Shown in pieces: positions 1 to 19,794 of a stretch of 64,000 nt of DNA (positions are counted from its first letter, which is position 1; each line of letters opens with the position of its first letter). Source of the stretch: Neocallimastix lanati (nom. inval.) (taxonomy: Eukaryota > Neocallimastigomycota > Neocallimastigomycetes > Neocallimastigales > Neocallimastigaceae); NCBI GenBank assembly GCA_016946835.1, contig JACVTC010000082.1, forward strand, positions 672,001 through 736,000. The letters run 5' to 3'. The translations under genes and the position numbers were made by a program. The notes beneath the pieces were generated by a model. It worked only from the letters and a program-made list of their open reading frames with translations. It had not been told where the DNA came from and made no database searches.

Positions 1-354
1 ATAATTACATAATATCCTTTATTGAATTTTATGCTTTATTATTTTTGTTTTTTTGTTTTTGTCTTTTTTTTTATTATTATTATTATATTGTTATTGTTGT
101 TTTTGAAATTTCCTTTGTTATTGTTGTTTTTGAAATTCCTTTTGTTATTTTTTTTTTATTTTAATAAATTAGAATGATAAATAAATATAAATTTATAAAT
201 ACTTATTTATCTTATCGATGTTTATTACTTATTATTTACAATATACAAATGATTTAAATGTATATTTAAAGATATATTTATAACTAATTGAAAGAATATA
301 ATTAAAATTTAAAAATTAAATTATTAATAATATTAATTAAACATTAATTTTATT

Positions 355-357
355 CAT

Positions 358-452
<95 letters not shown>

Positions 453-455
453 TTT
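355..455. repeat. (TTTA)n microsatellite
   Basis: About 25 nearly perfect copies of a TTTA tetranucleotide. Similar arrays recur at about 29629-29812 and, as AAAT, at about 62275-62350. Confidence 0.95.
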
Positions 456-828
456 GATAATTTTTCTTTTTAAAAAAGTTTAAATTAATTTATATATTAA
501 TCATAATTTGACATAAATTATTAAAACAATAGAGTATTTTTTAAAATCACAATAAAAAATTAATAGTACTAATAAAAAATAAACCATAGTAATTAAGATA
601 TAATAATTAAGATGTAAGTATATTAATTATAACATAATAATAAAGGTATGTAATAATCATAGTAATAAAAATATTAAAATCGATATAAAATAGTTATTAC
701 AGTTATATTTTACATATTTTTAATGTATAAACTTGAATAAATATAATTATAAATTTGTAAAAGAACAAAAAAATATAATTAGTATTAGTATTAGTATTAG
801 TATTTAGTTAGTCATTTAGTTATTTAGC

Positions 829-1205
829 TATTTATTATTTATTATTTATTATTTATTATTTATTATTTATTATTTATTATTTATTATTTATTATTTATTA
901 TTTATTATTTATTATTTATTATTTATTATTTATTATTTATTATTTATTATTTATTATTTATTATTTATTATTTATTATTTATTATTTATTATTTATTATT
1001 TATTATTTATTATTTATTATTTATTATTTATTATTTATTATTTATTATTTATTATTTATTATTTATTATTTATTATTTATTATTTATTATTTATTATTTA
1101 TTATTTATTATTTATTATTTATTATTTATTATTTATTATTTATTATTTATTATTTATTATTTATTATTTATTATTTATTATTTATTATTTATTATTTATT
1201 ATTTT
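829..1205. repeat. (TTATTTA)n 7-bp tandem array
   Basis: About 53 copies of a heptanucleotide run almost without interruption. The reverse-complement array (TAAATAA)n occurs at about 51780-52085 in this window. Confidence 0.95.
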
Positions 1206-2315
1206 ATTATTTACTTATTTATTTGTTATTTATTTTTATTAAATATTTTCTTTAAACAATTTTCATGATAAAAATGTTTTTTTTGTTAAACTTTGATTTT
1301 TTCAAAATTGAAATTGAAATAAAAAAATAATAATTATAGTTTAAAAAAATTTTGGTAAATAAAATTATAATTAATATAATTATTATCATATTAGTATTAT
1401 GATTTTTTTAATATAGCAAAAGTTTAATGTGGCCTACAGTAGTAATATAAATTTATACAGTAGTACAATAATATGTAACAACATGTTAAATCATATTATT
1501 GAAGATAATTTTTTTAACAAATTTTAAAATATATATTAATCATTTATCATCAAATATTACTAAGAATTGACTATTTAACATTTAACACCAGTTAATATTC
1601 TTTATATATTATGAATAATTATGTCACTTGACGATAACAAGAAAGCAAGTATTATTAGGAAAAGAAGAATATTCTAAATTAATAAAAAATATTATAATAT
1701 ATATTAAATCTATTAAAATATAAAATTATTAAGGTCTTTAAGGTAAAACCATTAAATTATTGATTGTAAAAAAAAAATTTGGATAAAACTTTTTCCCAAA
1801 AATGATAAAACGTCTATATAACTGAAATTTTAAATTGCTTTTTCATATATTAATAAATTAAAATTCAAAATAAAATAAAAAAAAAGTTTCATTTTTATTT
1901 TTTTAAATATATGTTCATTTATATATATTTCCTATGGGTTCTAAAATTAACAAAAAAATATATAGAGTAAATTAGATAGAATTTAGTACTAATTAATGCA
2001 TTCTTATAAAAAATGACAGTATCAATTAATTATTATAATAATATACATTATAATGAATAAATAGGTAAAGTTTCTCATTTTTTCAAATATTTTAATTATA
2101 AAATGATAAAGAATAATTGTATTAATATGATTATAATTTAAGTTATTTGATTGGTCATAAAATTATTTCAATTTTTCAAATAAAAAAATATATATATACA
2201 TTAAATAATAATAATAATTAATAAAAAAATAAATCTATATCAAAAATTATTTTTAATTTATTTATTAGTGAAATATTCTTTTTTTTTATATATATATTAA
2301 AAATAAAGAAATATA

Positions 2316-5106
<2,791 letters not shown>

Positions 5107-5390
5107 AAAAAATAATAATAATAATAATAATAATAATTAGAAAAAAATAAAAATAAATTAGAAAAAAATTATTGATTATATATTTATATATATACTAGTG
5201 TATATTTTTATAATTTAAATAATTAAAATAAATAATTAAATAAATAAATAATATTTATTACTATTTTTAATATTACTCTATATCTTGTTTAATTTATTAA
5301 AATTTTCAGAATAATTCTGAAAAGAAAAAGGTTTTTTTTTTTTTATTATATAAAATTTAAATTAAAATTTATAGATAATATATATTATAC

Positions 5391-5454
<64 letters not shown>

Positions 5455-6174
5455 AAATAAAATATATCAAACTAAAAAAAATAAAATCTATTAATAATTA
5501 TTTTTTTTTATAGTTTTTTTTTTTTTTTTTTAAACTTTATTGTAATTAAAATTACCGAAAAATGTATCCAATTATTATATTTAAACAAAAAAATAAATAA
5601 ATAAATAAATAAATAAATAGAAATTTTTAATTTATATTATTAATTTTTATTTGTATTTTTATTATTTTTTTTTATTAAATGCATTTACAAAAAATTAATA
5701 AAAGCTTTCATAATTTATGTATCTTTTTTTTTTTTTTGATTTTTTAATTATATAAATAACTCTATTTTTTTTTTTTTTTTATTGTTGCTTTTTAATATCT
5801 GTTTTTCACCTTCGAGTAATTTATTATTTTCTTTTCAATAAATTTTTACTACTTATAAATTTACTTTCATAAAAAATTTATTTAAATTTTATTAATTCCC
5901 TTCATTTATATATAATTATAGATAATATAATAATGTACATAATCTTTTACTTTTTTTTTTTTTTTATTACATTTATCTTCCTCTTTTATTTAGAGAATAA
6001 ATGTTTTAAGGATTGAGGGTAAAAAAAAAAAAAAAAGCTTTTGCTATATAAACATTATTTTTTACTATATATAATTTAAATACTTTTTTTTATTAGAAGA
6101 TAAAAAAATAATATATATCATAAAAATTATGGTAATAAAGTAAAAAATATATATATATTTATATATATTTAAAC
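5107..6174. other. Intergenic between convergent TSR3 and ADE5,7
   Basis: 3' flanks of two convergent genes. It contains a 61-nt poly-A run (about 5392-5452), a short AAAT array near 5590 and several T-runs. No gene is seen. Confidence 0.8.
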
Positions 6175-10558
<4,384 letters not shown>

Positions 10559-13070
10559 TTAACAAAAATAGAATAAAACAAAGAAGTAACATCTATAAAA
10601 TAAACAGTGTGGAGACCACAAAATTCTCTCTCGAACCAAGAGAAATATCATAAGGAGACTCAATTTTCTTAGATTTGTTGTATAAAGAACAATTTTTATT
10701 ATTTGTGGAAGATGTACAATGAAGAATAGTAATATAGGTTCTTCTTTGACATATCGGTTTGACATTAAAGGGATTTTTACTACAATTATAAGGTTTATTT
10801 ATTGTTAATCTTTCTATTTCTTTAAAAGATGTATCTTCTAATTCATAATTAGAAATATCCTAAATACCTAAATTTAAAACTTCAATTTTAATTAAATTCA
10901 TATCATATTTCTTGTTATTTTCTACCATATTTCTTTTCTATAATTTCATCATTAATAATTTTATTATCTGAATTTTAATAGCATATTCATCAGGTTTAAC
11001 CGCATTTCCTTCAGTATCTTCAAATTCAAATTCACATTCAGCAATTAATCCAACACCAGGGTTTTTTATATATGCTATTATTACCAATCATAATTTCATT
11101 TACTTTTTTATTATTATTATTAATATTATCTAACTCTTTATATATTCATATAAAGAGTTAGATAATATTTTTAATAAAAATTAATTTCATCAAGATCATA
11201 TTGAGTATTCTCATCCATTTTAATAGTGAAAACATTTATTCTTTGTTTCGTTTCATCATTATGTAAGACCAATGAATAATTATCTATCGAATTTCCTTTC
11301 TCTTAATTATATGGTAAATAACAATATTAAATAATAATTTATTTTTATTAGTATTTCTAAATTGCATTTCTGGACTTTTTACACTGAATAGCCATAACTT
11401 TATATAAATAATTTATATTTTCATCATAATATGATTCTGAATCGAAATCTCATTCCTCATTCCTATAATTTGATACTTCTTCAAATTTATTAATATCAAT
11501 ATTTTTTGTATCATTTCACCTTCTAAATTTTTCAAACTGGGAATAATTTTATTAATAGATATCTCTTGTTCTTCTCCATTTATCATTACTTCTATTTTAA
11601 TAGGTAATAAATTTCCATTTTCATCTAATTTTTTTTGTTATTGATCCATTTTCATTACCCGCTAATAAAATTGTAAACGATACAATATTAAAAATTTTAT
11701 TATAATTTAATACTATAGAAGTCTTAGTATCAATCAATGTATTAATAATATCTTTATCATTAATTTTTTAGAGTATGTAATATTACTTTATCATCAACAT
11801 TAAAAACTTCTAAATTATATTGACTTTTTTCATTGATATTATTAATTAATATATTTAAATTATTAATTAACTTATACAATTTCAATATTTTATTTTTATT
11901 TTTTTTTTTAATTTTTCTTTATCATAATTTATTATTTCAGATTCTTCTGATAAAAGATTTTCCTTGAGTTCAGCAATATTATTTAATGATTTTTTAATTA
12001 ATTCATTGTAATTACTTTCTTTAATATTGGTTTCATATTTGTTTAATATTTCTTCTTTTATATCTTCTGAAATATCACCTGGTATTAGTACTTCATTAAG
12101 TTTCTCATTACTATTAATATCTATATTATAATTTTTTATATGAATAAGTTTATTACCTTCTTCATCAGAAATTTTTCCATATTTACTTTTATAAGTATTA
12201 TAACATTATGATAAATTATCTTCTAAACTATTCATAATATTCATTATATTATTTGAATTATTGTTTTCTTCTAATAATTTTGGATATGAAATGACATTTG
12301 AAGCAATATCTTTATAATCATTAACACAACTGTTAATATTGGTAATAAATGATTCACTTTCTTCTTCTAACGAAAATTTATCAATGATATTAATATATTT
12401 ATTCATCAATTCATTATTCAATCTATTTACTATTTCAGGATTATTATATAAATCTTCATATTCAAATTTGTATTTTTATCACTAGACATTGTTATAATAT
12501 CTAATAATGAATCTTTAATATTATTATTATTATTTTTTTTTTTTTTAATTCTTATAGGTACATATTTACAATTAGATCCCATTCTTTTATTCTTTTTTGT
12601 TAACTCCAAGTTTACATTAAAGATGTTGTATCTATGCTTCTACTAACTATTTAACCATTCAACTGTTAAGTTCACCTTGTACTAGATTAAATGAATTAAA
12701 TCTATGTTCAAATTCATGGGGATATTTTTGAGCTAAAGCTATTCCAACCAATTTGTTTTCTGTATATACTTTAAATATTCCAACATATAAATATACCTGT
12801 CATTTATATCATAATTATTAATTCTTTATTAGATAAACTATTATCATTTATGCGTTCAATAAGAAAAATTTTTTTTTGTATTATATGATGAATATAAATA
12901 TATTCATTAGGATCAATATATTCACTTACTACTCCCTCTTTATTTAAAATTCTATCATAATATTCTCTTTTTTTTTTTTTTTTTTTTTTATTTATTTTTT
13001 GTTTTACATCAATACTATTTTTATAATTAAGAAATTTATTAAGACTAATAAGTGCTGTCTAAATATTACA
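10559..13070 (-). pseudogene. Decayed gene for a large unrecognised protein
   Basis: Read on the minus strand, the interval gives many coding-like fragments in the same orientation but in shifting frames with scattered stops. Examples are KEGVVSEYIDPNEYIYIHHI near 12950-12880, LVGIALAQKYPHEFEHRF near 12750-12690, an uninterrupted 71-residue piece at 12421-12206, GLIAECEFEFEDTEGNAVKP near 11070-10990, and a Cys-containing end near 10790-10600. The order is consistent with one long acidic, Asn-rich protein. A splice-acceptor-like TTTAG lies just upstream of the first fragment near 13062. No family was recognised. Frameshifts often sit at A/T runs, so sequencing indels could account for some but probably not all breaks. 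Confidence 0.6.
11122..11169. repeat. Perfect 22-bp inverted repeat, 4-nt loop
   Basis: Arms 11122-11143 and 11148-11169 are exact reverse complements around the loop ATTC. It lies inside the decayed gene and probably disrupts it. Confidence 0.9.
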
Positions 13071-13530
13071 TTATTTATATTTGTATCATGAAGTAAAAAA
13101 TATTATTTTAATGAAATAAAAATAAGGATGAAATAAACATAATACAAATGTATATTCCTATATATATATATTTTATAAAATAATATTAACATACCATCTC
13201 CAAATAAAAAAAATGACAATTTATCAAAGCTTATATCAAACAATAATAATGATTCAAAACAATAATGATTTAAATTTGTTTTTAAAAGCAGATATGATCG
13301 ATTACTATATATAATAATATATATTAGGAATTCAAGACTTAATCATCAAATTAACACAAAAGAAGCTCGGATAAATAGAATTGTTGGAATAATTAGTCCA
13401 TTAAAAGTTAAAGTCTATTGTCAAATTAATTGCACATAAGTAACCTTTTATAAACTCCAAAAAATTCTTTACTTTTTACGTTCGGGTTAATAGTATATGT
13501 CAGAATATGCATATTATCAAATTTAATGAC

Positions 13531-13563
<33 letters not shown>

Positions 13564-13790
13564 TTATAGCAGCAATTATTGAACTTTAATCTTTATTTAT
13601 TTATTCTTATATAAAATACATAATACATGAATACTTTTAATTTTAATAAAAAATAAAAAAACACAGAATTACTAAAATAAATAAATATTATTTGTCCAAT
13701 TTGAATATAATAATAAATGAAAAAGTAACGTGAAATAAAAAGTAATAATCAAAAATAAGGGTATAAATAAATTCAGAAAAAAGTTCATAT
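13071..13790. other. Intergenic with a short coding-like patch
   Basis: A plus-strand patch at about 13215-13435 reads as two short peptides (beginning MTIYQSLYQ, then IVGIISPLKVKVYC) broken by stops. No family was recognised. It may be another gene relic. Confidence 0.4.
13762..13769 (+). promoter_or_regulatory. Possible TATA box (TATAAATA) for the RNA candidate
   Basis: TATAAATA preceded by GGG sits about 22-29 bp upstream of the GC-richer island beginning near 13791, the spacing expected of a type 3 Pol III or snRNA promoter. In such AT-rich DNA TATA-like words are common, so this is weak by itself. Confidence 0.35.
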
Positions 13791-14021
13791 GCAACGAACC
13801 TCACCTCCTTATGGATTAGGGTTTGAATTGACTATCTGAAAGAATTATGGTCTTCTCCTTCAGAGACATTGGCCATGCTAGCCTGTCTTACTGCATTTTC
13901 AGCGTTGAAGCTCCTGGTTAGTTTGCGCTTATACTTTCAGAATAGTAACCCTTGCCGAGTACTAGCCCGAGGCATAATTTCTGTAAAGATATCCGTAGAT
14001 CGCACCAAGAACGGCGTTTTT
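13791..14021 (+). ncRNA. Candidate structured small RNA (unidentified)
   Basis: About 230 nt with roughly 45% G+C, abruptly different from flanks near 15%. No frame is open through it. On the plus strand it ends ACGGCG followed by T5 (14017-14021), as a Pol III terminator would. Possible helices: GACA/TGTC with GGC/GCC (13865-13868 and 13871-13873 pairing with 13881-13887), TGCC/GGCA (13953-13956 with 13971-13974) and CCGT/ACGG (13993-13996 with 14011-14014). I compared it from memory with U1, U2, U3, U4, U6, U6atac, 5S, SRP, RNase P and RNase MRP and could not assign it. The minus strand also has a T-run downstream, so strand is uncertain. Confidence 0.5.
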
Positions 14022-14207
14022 AAATAATCACCAGAAATGATTTGGTTCTTAAACAAAATATTCCATTCACAGAAAAGATAGCATTAGAAAACCAATGTTC
14101 CAATCGAGGATTACTATTTTTTCTATAACAACATAACATTATATAGGTTTAATGACAACGTTTTCATTATATAAACTTGATTTTATTATAAATTATAGAT
14201 TTATTAG

Positions 14208-14242
<35 letters not shown>

Positions 14243-14873
14243 TATTATAAACTACAGCTTTTGATAACATTTTATTTATTTCTTTATCAAAAGTTTATTA
14301 GATAGTAACTTTCTATATATCTAATATATAAAAATTTCAAATATTCATAATTTGTGTATTCCTCCATTTTTTTTTTTTTTAAATTTATAATCTTTAAAAA
14401 AAAAAATTATTTCTTTTATCTAATCCCTTTTCCTATTTTTTTTTAATAATAAATATTTTCATTTATGTTTATAACTTTTCTTTTATTATAATAATAATTT
14501 CGATTATTTTAATTTTAAAATTAAATAATTTAAAATAAAATAAAAAAAAAAAAAAAAAAAAAAAAAAATAAATAAAAATAAAAATAGAATAAAATAATAT
14601 TATAAACTTAAAAACACATTAACATTCTAATTTTCACCATTTTTTAAATAATTTTAATAAATTATATTATATATATCTTTTAATTATGTATTATTTTCAA
14701 ATAAATTAATACAAAAAAAAAAAAAAAAAATAATTAAAACACCATAGCTTAAAATATAATTTGAAACTTTTTTCGTTAATTTATAATTTATAATTAATTT
14801 TTATATATCATTAATAAATATATATTTTATAATATTTTGCTTTTATTCATTCTTAATAATTTTTTCAAATTAC
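14022..14873. other. AT-rich 3' flank of RACK1
   Basis: Poly-A runs at about 14210-14239 and 14541-14569, otherwise plain AT-rich sequence. No gene is seen. Confidence 0.7.
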
Positions 14874-16783
14874 TTAAGAACGGATAACTATAATTAATTT
14901 TTTTTTAATTGTTAACAAAAATTCGATTGTAATTAAGTTATTTTAAGTTTATAATATTATTTTTTATAAAAATATAATATATTAAAAAAAAAATTAGTAA
15001 TAATATTTTTAGAATATTTAATATAATATTAATTAATACATACCAGACCAAACTCTGATCTTGTTATCGGTGTAACCAGAAATAAGAGTTTGACCATCAG
15101 CAGACCAAGCAAGAGAAATACATTGTGGAGTTTGACCCTTCTTAGATTCAACGAATTCTGGCTTAAGTTCAATAACAACACTCTTGTTTTCAAGATCCCA
15201 GATCTTAATAGTGCTAGCAGTAGCACCACAGAGCCAGTATCTGTTTGGAGAGAAGCAGAGAGCGTTGATAACATCACCAGCTTCTAAGGTGTATAAGTGC
15301 TTGTTTTCATTTAAGTCCCAAAGCATTGTGATACCGTCCTTACCACCAGAAGCACAGAGAGAACCATCTGGGGAGATACTGATGGTGTTAATGTAACCAG
15401 TGTGACCTAAGTTATCGATCTTTAACTTACAGTCATTGATATCCCAGATCTTGACAACCTTATCCCAACCACAGGAAACGATAACTTGGTTTTCAATATT
15501 TGGAGAGAATCTGACACAACTAACCCATTCCTTGTGACCATTTTGGCTTTCATCGAAAACGAACTTGCTTTCACCTAAAGTGTTCCAGAGAATGATGCTC
15601 TTATCACGAGAACCAGAAACAATTTGACGGTTATCGGCAGAGAAGGAAACAGAAAGAACATCACCCTTGTGACCAATGAATCTCTTTGAGGTAGTACCGT
15701 CATTTAAGTTCCAGAGACGGAGAGTCTTATCTTTATATAATTAATATTTTCATTCATATGAAATATGCATTTAATATACCTACACTAATTAAAATTAATA
15801 AATGTTTTATATATATATCAAACGATTTTTACCCCAAGAAGCAGAGATAGCGAATTCACCATCAGTAGAAATAACAACATCTTGGACAAAGTGGTTGTGA
15901 CCGTGGAGAGATTTCTTGGCAACAGCGTATCTTTCATCACCAGTTAATTGCCATACAATGATAGTCTTATCTATTTTATTTTAATTCAAATAAAATAATT
16001 TTAATTTAAACACCTTTTTCCATTATTATGGATTTCCTCAATATATTAATCTACATACCACGAGAGGCAGTAAGGAAAGTGTCTTGTTGAACTTGGGAAG
16101 TAGAGATAGCAGTAACCCATCCGGAGTGACCTTTAATAATGTTAAATATTATTTAATATTTAATATTTTCGACCTTTAATTCCATTTTTATATATTGATT
16201 TTAATATTTCATAATTCATTCTAATTTTCCATTATATTTTGCCATATTGAATTAATTTTATTCACAATTGATAATATTTTTTGATAATATTCAAATATAC
16301 TAGTACTTTTTATATATTATTCAGTATCTATGATTTCTTAGTGTTGTTTTTAATTTTTAAAAATGTATTTTCCACTTTTTTTGACGTTGTTCATATTATT
16401 GTTAAATTTTTAATTTTTATGAAAATTTTAATGTATTCTTTTTTTTTTTTTAATTCGAAATTGGAAAAGTTTAATTCACATTTATTATGCATCCATCATT
16501 AAATAAATAATTATATTTGTTTTACAAACATCAATTCATTATTTTATTAATAAAATTTATTTTTGTTTTAACAAAAAAAATTATATCACACATTGATAAT
16601 ATACATATTTGTAATAACATTAAAATAAAAAAAAATAAAAATAAAAACCATCCATTACACTAACATCAAAACAAAAACTACAAAACATATTTTAAAAATA
16701 AAACATTGAAATATTATATTTAATCATTAAAGTATTTTAAAATCACCATCAAGGGTAGCACGAAGAGTAATAATTTCAGACAT
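14874..16783 (-). CDS. RACK1: RACK1 / Cpc2 / Asc1, ribosome-bound seven-WD40 scaffold
   Basis: Five minus-strand exons (16783-16747, 16130-16059, 15970-15833, 15730-15044, 14887-14874) give 315 residues, the usual RACK1 size. It starts [13 protein letters not shown] and has repeated GH...WD units: [90 protein letters not shown]1 sits on the 40S head near the mRNA exit and links signalling to translation. The last exon is only 14 nt: donor GTATGT after RVWS and acceptor ATTATAG before codons for VIRS and stop. If that intron is not removed, the protein would end GMY. Intron 1 is 616 nt, much longer than the others (about 88-156). G+C content and C-ending codons are high, as for strongly expressed genes. 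Confidence 0.95.
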
Positions 16784-17370
16784 CTTATTTTATACCGTTT
16801 GGGACAAAAATGTATTTAGTTACGGTGTCTATTATAAAATTTAAAAGGAGGGATTTAAAAATCACTTCGACCGAAAAAAAAAAGTAAAATTGATGATAAT
16901 CTTTCCTTAATTATAACGAATCATAGTTGAAATATTTATTTTAAATGAAATTGATTGGACTACGCCTTTTTATAATAAATTCATATATTTAATACTGTTA
17001 TTGTAAATTCTAATTATATGTATACGTTAACATATATTTTGCATTATAAATTTCTTATTTAATACATGCAAGTTATAAATTTTTATAAGTAATTATTTAA
17101 TGAAACTTTTTATTAAGAAAATATTTAATTATTTCAATATTCCTAAAAAAAAATTTTATAATCATTAATAATTTTTAAAATAATAAGAAAATATTTTAAT
17201 TATTTAAAAAATATTTGTTAAAAAAAAAATTTTTATTTTTATTTTTATATTATAATCATTAATTAATAATTTTTAAAAAGCTAATATTTTCTTAATTAAA
17301 ATGATGATATTTTAAAGTTTCAATAAATATAATTTATACTAATTAATGTTGCTGCTTCTACTTTAACAGT

Positions 17371-17465
17371 GTAGTTGTAACTAAGCAATTAATAATTTCA
17401 GATATTCAAACTATCAATGTAGTTGTAACTAAGCTATTAATAATTTCAGATATTCAAACTATAAC
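17371..17465. repeat. 48-bp tandem duplication
   Basis: Two copies of a unit starting GTAGTTGTAACTAAGC with period 48; the one difference seen is CAATT versus CTATT. Copy starts are 17371 and 17419. Confidence 0.9.
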
Positions 17466-17747
17466 TTTTTATATAATCAAAATCATTAATAATTTTATTA
17501 TATAATATGTTTACTATAAGAGTTGTACAAATTTAAAAGTAAAAATTTCTTATTAGATATAATTGTTTTAAAATAAAATTAAGGTTATGAGCAATTTTAA
17601 TAATTAAAAAATAATTATTACATTAATAACTATTAATCTATTAATGTTCTTTTCATTATATAATATTCTCAACACTGAAAAAATAAAATTATTCATATTT
17701 ATTATCTTTTTAATTACTATTGTTATTAATCATTGATATTTCATTTT

Positions 17748-17850
17748 ATTATTATTCATTATTATTATTATTATTCATTATTATTATTTTTATTCATTAT
17801 TATTATTATTCATTATTATTATTATTATTCATTATTATTATTCATTATTA
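17748..17850. repeat. Interrupted (ATT)n/(CATT) microsatellite
   Basis: ATT triplets regularly interrupted by CATT. The plus-strand frame through it encodes only Ile/Tyr/Phe/Leu runs and is not a gene. Confidence 0.9.
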
Positions 17851-18537
17851 TTATATTGTATTTTTGAATAATCTTTTAATAATAATTTTGTATAAAATTA
17901 CTTTTCCTTAATATTACTATATTAAAATTTTAATTAATAAATTCTTCATAATTTCTAAATAGTAGAAAAAAAGTTTTAAAAAGTTAATTAAAATCTTGAA
18001 ATTAATGTTATTAAAATAACTTTAAATTACTCCATAAATTACAAAGTATCATACATTACTTTACAAGTATACCTTAAATGATATTATTCTTATTAAATAG
18101 AAAATTAATATTAAAAAATAAAATTGAAATTTAAAGAATATACTTTAATTCACCACAACATTTATATAAAACATTTCTTTTCTACATGAAGGTACTATAA
18201 AAAAAAAAAAAAAAAAGAGAGATGTTTAGCCCTTTTTAGATATTTATTAATTATTTATTTATATATGGATGAATAAATGTATGAAAGTATTGTTCTATAA
18301 GAAACATAATAATTTCAGTATATCATTAATTTAATTCATTCTATATTTAATAATATAATAAATTTTAATTTTATTTTCGATAATAAAATATAATATAAAT
18401 AATTAATTAAATAGTAAATTAAATGAAACACAAATGTATAATTTAATACATAAATAAATGAAAAATTAAAATTAAAAATAAAAATGAAAATGAAAATATT
18501 AAAAATTTTATATAATCTTATTACAATATGTTATTAA

Positions 18538-18616
18538 TACAGTGTCAATATATGGTTAATGGATGATAAAGAATACCAAATAAAATGGAAATTAAAATTA
18601 TTTGTGTTACACTGTA
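18538..18616. mobile_element. Possible tiny TA-flanked inverted-repeat element
   Basis: TACAGTGT at 18538-18545 is matched by ACACTGTA at 18609-18616. The arrangement TA-CAGTGT...ACACTG-TA resembles a Tc1/mariner-type MITE with TA target duplication, but it is only 79 bp with 8-bp ends, so chance is possible. Confidence 0.25.
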
Positions 18617-19028
18617 AAATGGACAAATATATAAATATATTATAAAATTAATTTTAAAAACTTTATATATATATATTTTTAAAACATTTAATATATTTAT
18701 AGTATATTTTACAATAATTTTTTATTTTCAAATATGAAGCATATATATAAATATGTAATATATATAATAATATTATGAATATTACATTATATGTAAAATA
18801 ATATTAATAGTCTAATAATATTATTGGATGCTGAGTGGCAATTTGATTCAAAAAAATTTGTGTGATGACAAAGTTTAATTATAATAAATATATTTAAATA
18901 TTAAATATAATTATTAAATATTAAATATTATATTGATACAAATTATTATATGGCGATTAATTTACTAAACTAAAACTTATTACAAAAATAATGATAAACT
19001 ATGATATATATATAATTCATTTTTACTT

Positions 19029-19069
<41 letters not shown>

Positions 19070-19431
19070 ATTAAATTATAATTATAAAAAAATATATATA
19101 GTTAAGCATAAATATAATTTATATATAAAATTCTTTTGTTGGTCTAGTAATTATAATGTTTATCTTTGTAAAGTAAATGAAAATTTGTATATTAAAAATA
19201 TATTGAAGATAACATTATAAGTATACTAATTAGAAAAGAATTTTTTATTGTAAATTATTTTATGGCATATAATTCTTTATTTCTTTTTCTAATTCTATTA
19301 TTTATATTTATTTAAACATTAACATAGCTTTAACGCTTCTCACTTAACAATATCGACATAATCATATATATTATTTAAAAATATATCTTTATTAGATATT
19401 TACAATAGAATTTTTCAAGTATTAATAATTC

Positions 19432-19462
19432 ATAGTCTGTTGTTAGTGGAATAACAGACTAT
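19432..19462. repeat. Short inverted repeat (10-bp arms)
   Basis: ATAGTCTGTT at 19432-19441 pairs with AACAGACTAT at 19453-19462 across an 11-nt loop. Confidence 0.75.
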
Positions 19463-19794
19463 TTCTAATACTATAATTTTTTAAAACTTTTATAATTTAA
19501 TAAACTTTTATTATTATTATTTTTAATTACATTAATACATTAATACGTACCTTACCAAATCTATATTTTTATTTTTTTTTTTAAAAAAAAAAACTTTTGG
19601 ATGATTTTCAATCAAAAGAATTAAATAAATAAAAATTAGAAAATATAACAAAAATTATTTATATAGTTTTAAAAATAAATAGTTAAAAAATGGAAAAAGA
19701 AAAAGAAATTTTTTTAATATTGTTATTAATAAATTTGTGGTAGTAAATTCAGTGTAATAGAAATATAAATTATATACCTTTAAAAAAAAAAAAA

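Larger units (their letters stand above)
1..2315. other. AT-rich intergenic region with tandem repeats
   Basis: No coding region is supported here. The stretch holds a (TTTA)n array at about 355-455 and a 7-bp (TTATTTA)n array at about 829-1205, then unstructured AT-rich sequence up to the TSR3 start codon at 2316. Confidence 0.8.
16784..19794. other. Intergenic between divergent RACK1 and the Asn-rich gene
   Basis: Three kilobases without a supportable gene. It holds a 48-bp tandem duplication (17371-17465), an ATT/CATT array (about 17748-17850), a small TA-CAGTGT-bounded element (18538-18616), a T-run near 19030-19062 and a short hairpin (19432-19462). Confidence 0.75.

Noticed and set aside
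13791-14021. U6 snRNA on the minus strand (TAGCATGGCC word)
   Set aside because: The ACAGAGA box and the rest of U6 are missing and the order of motifs is wrong.
16281-16502. 73-residue plus-strand frame
   Set aside because: Lies within RACK1 intron 1, Phe/Ile-rich, no family.
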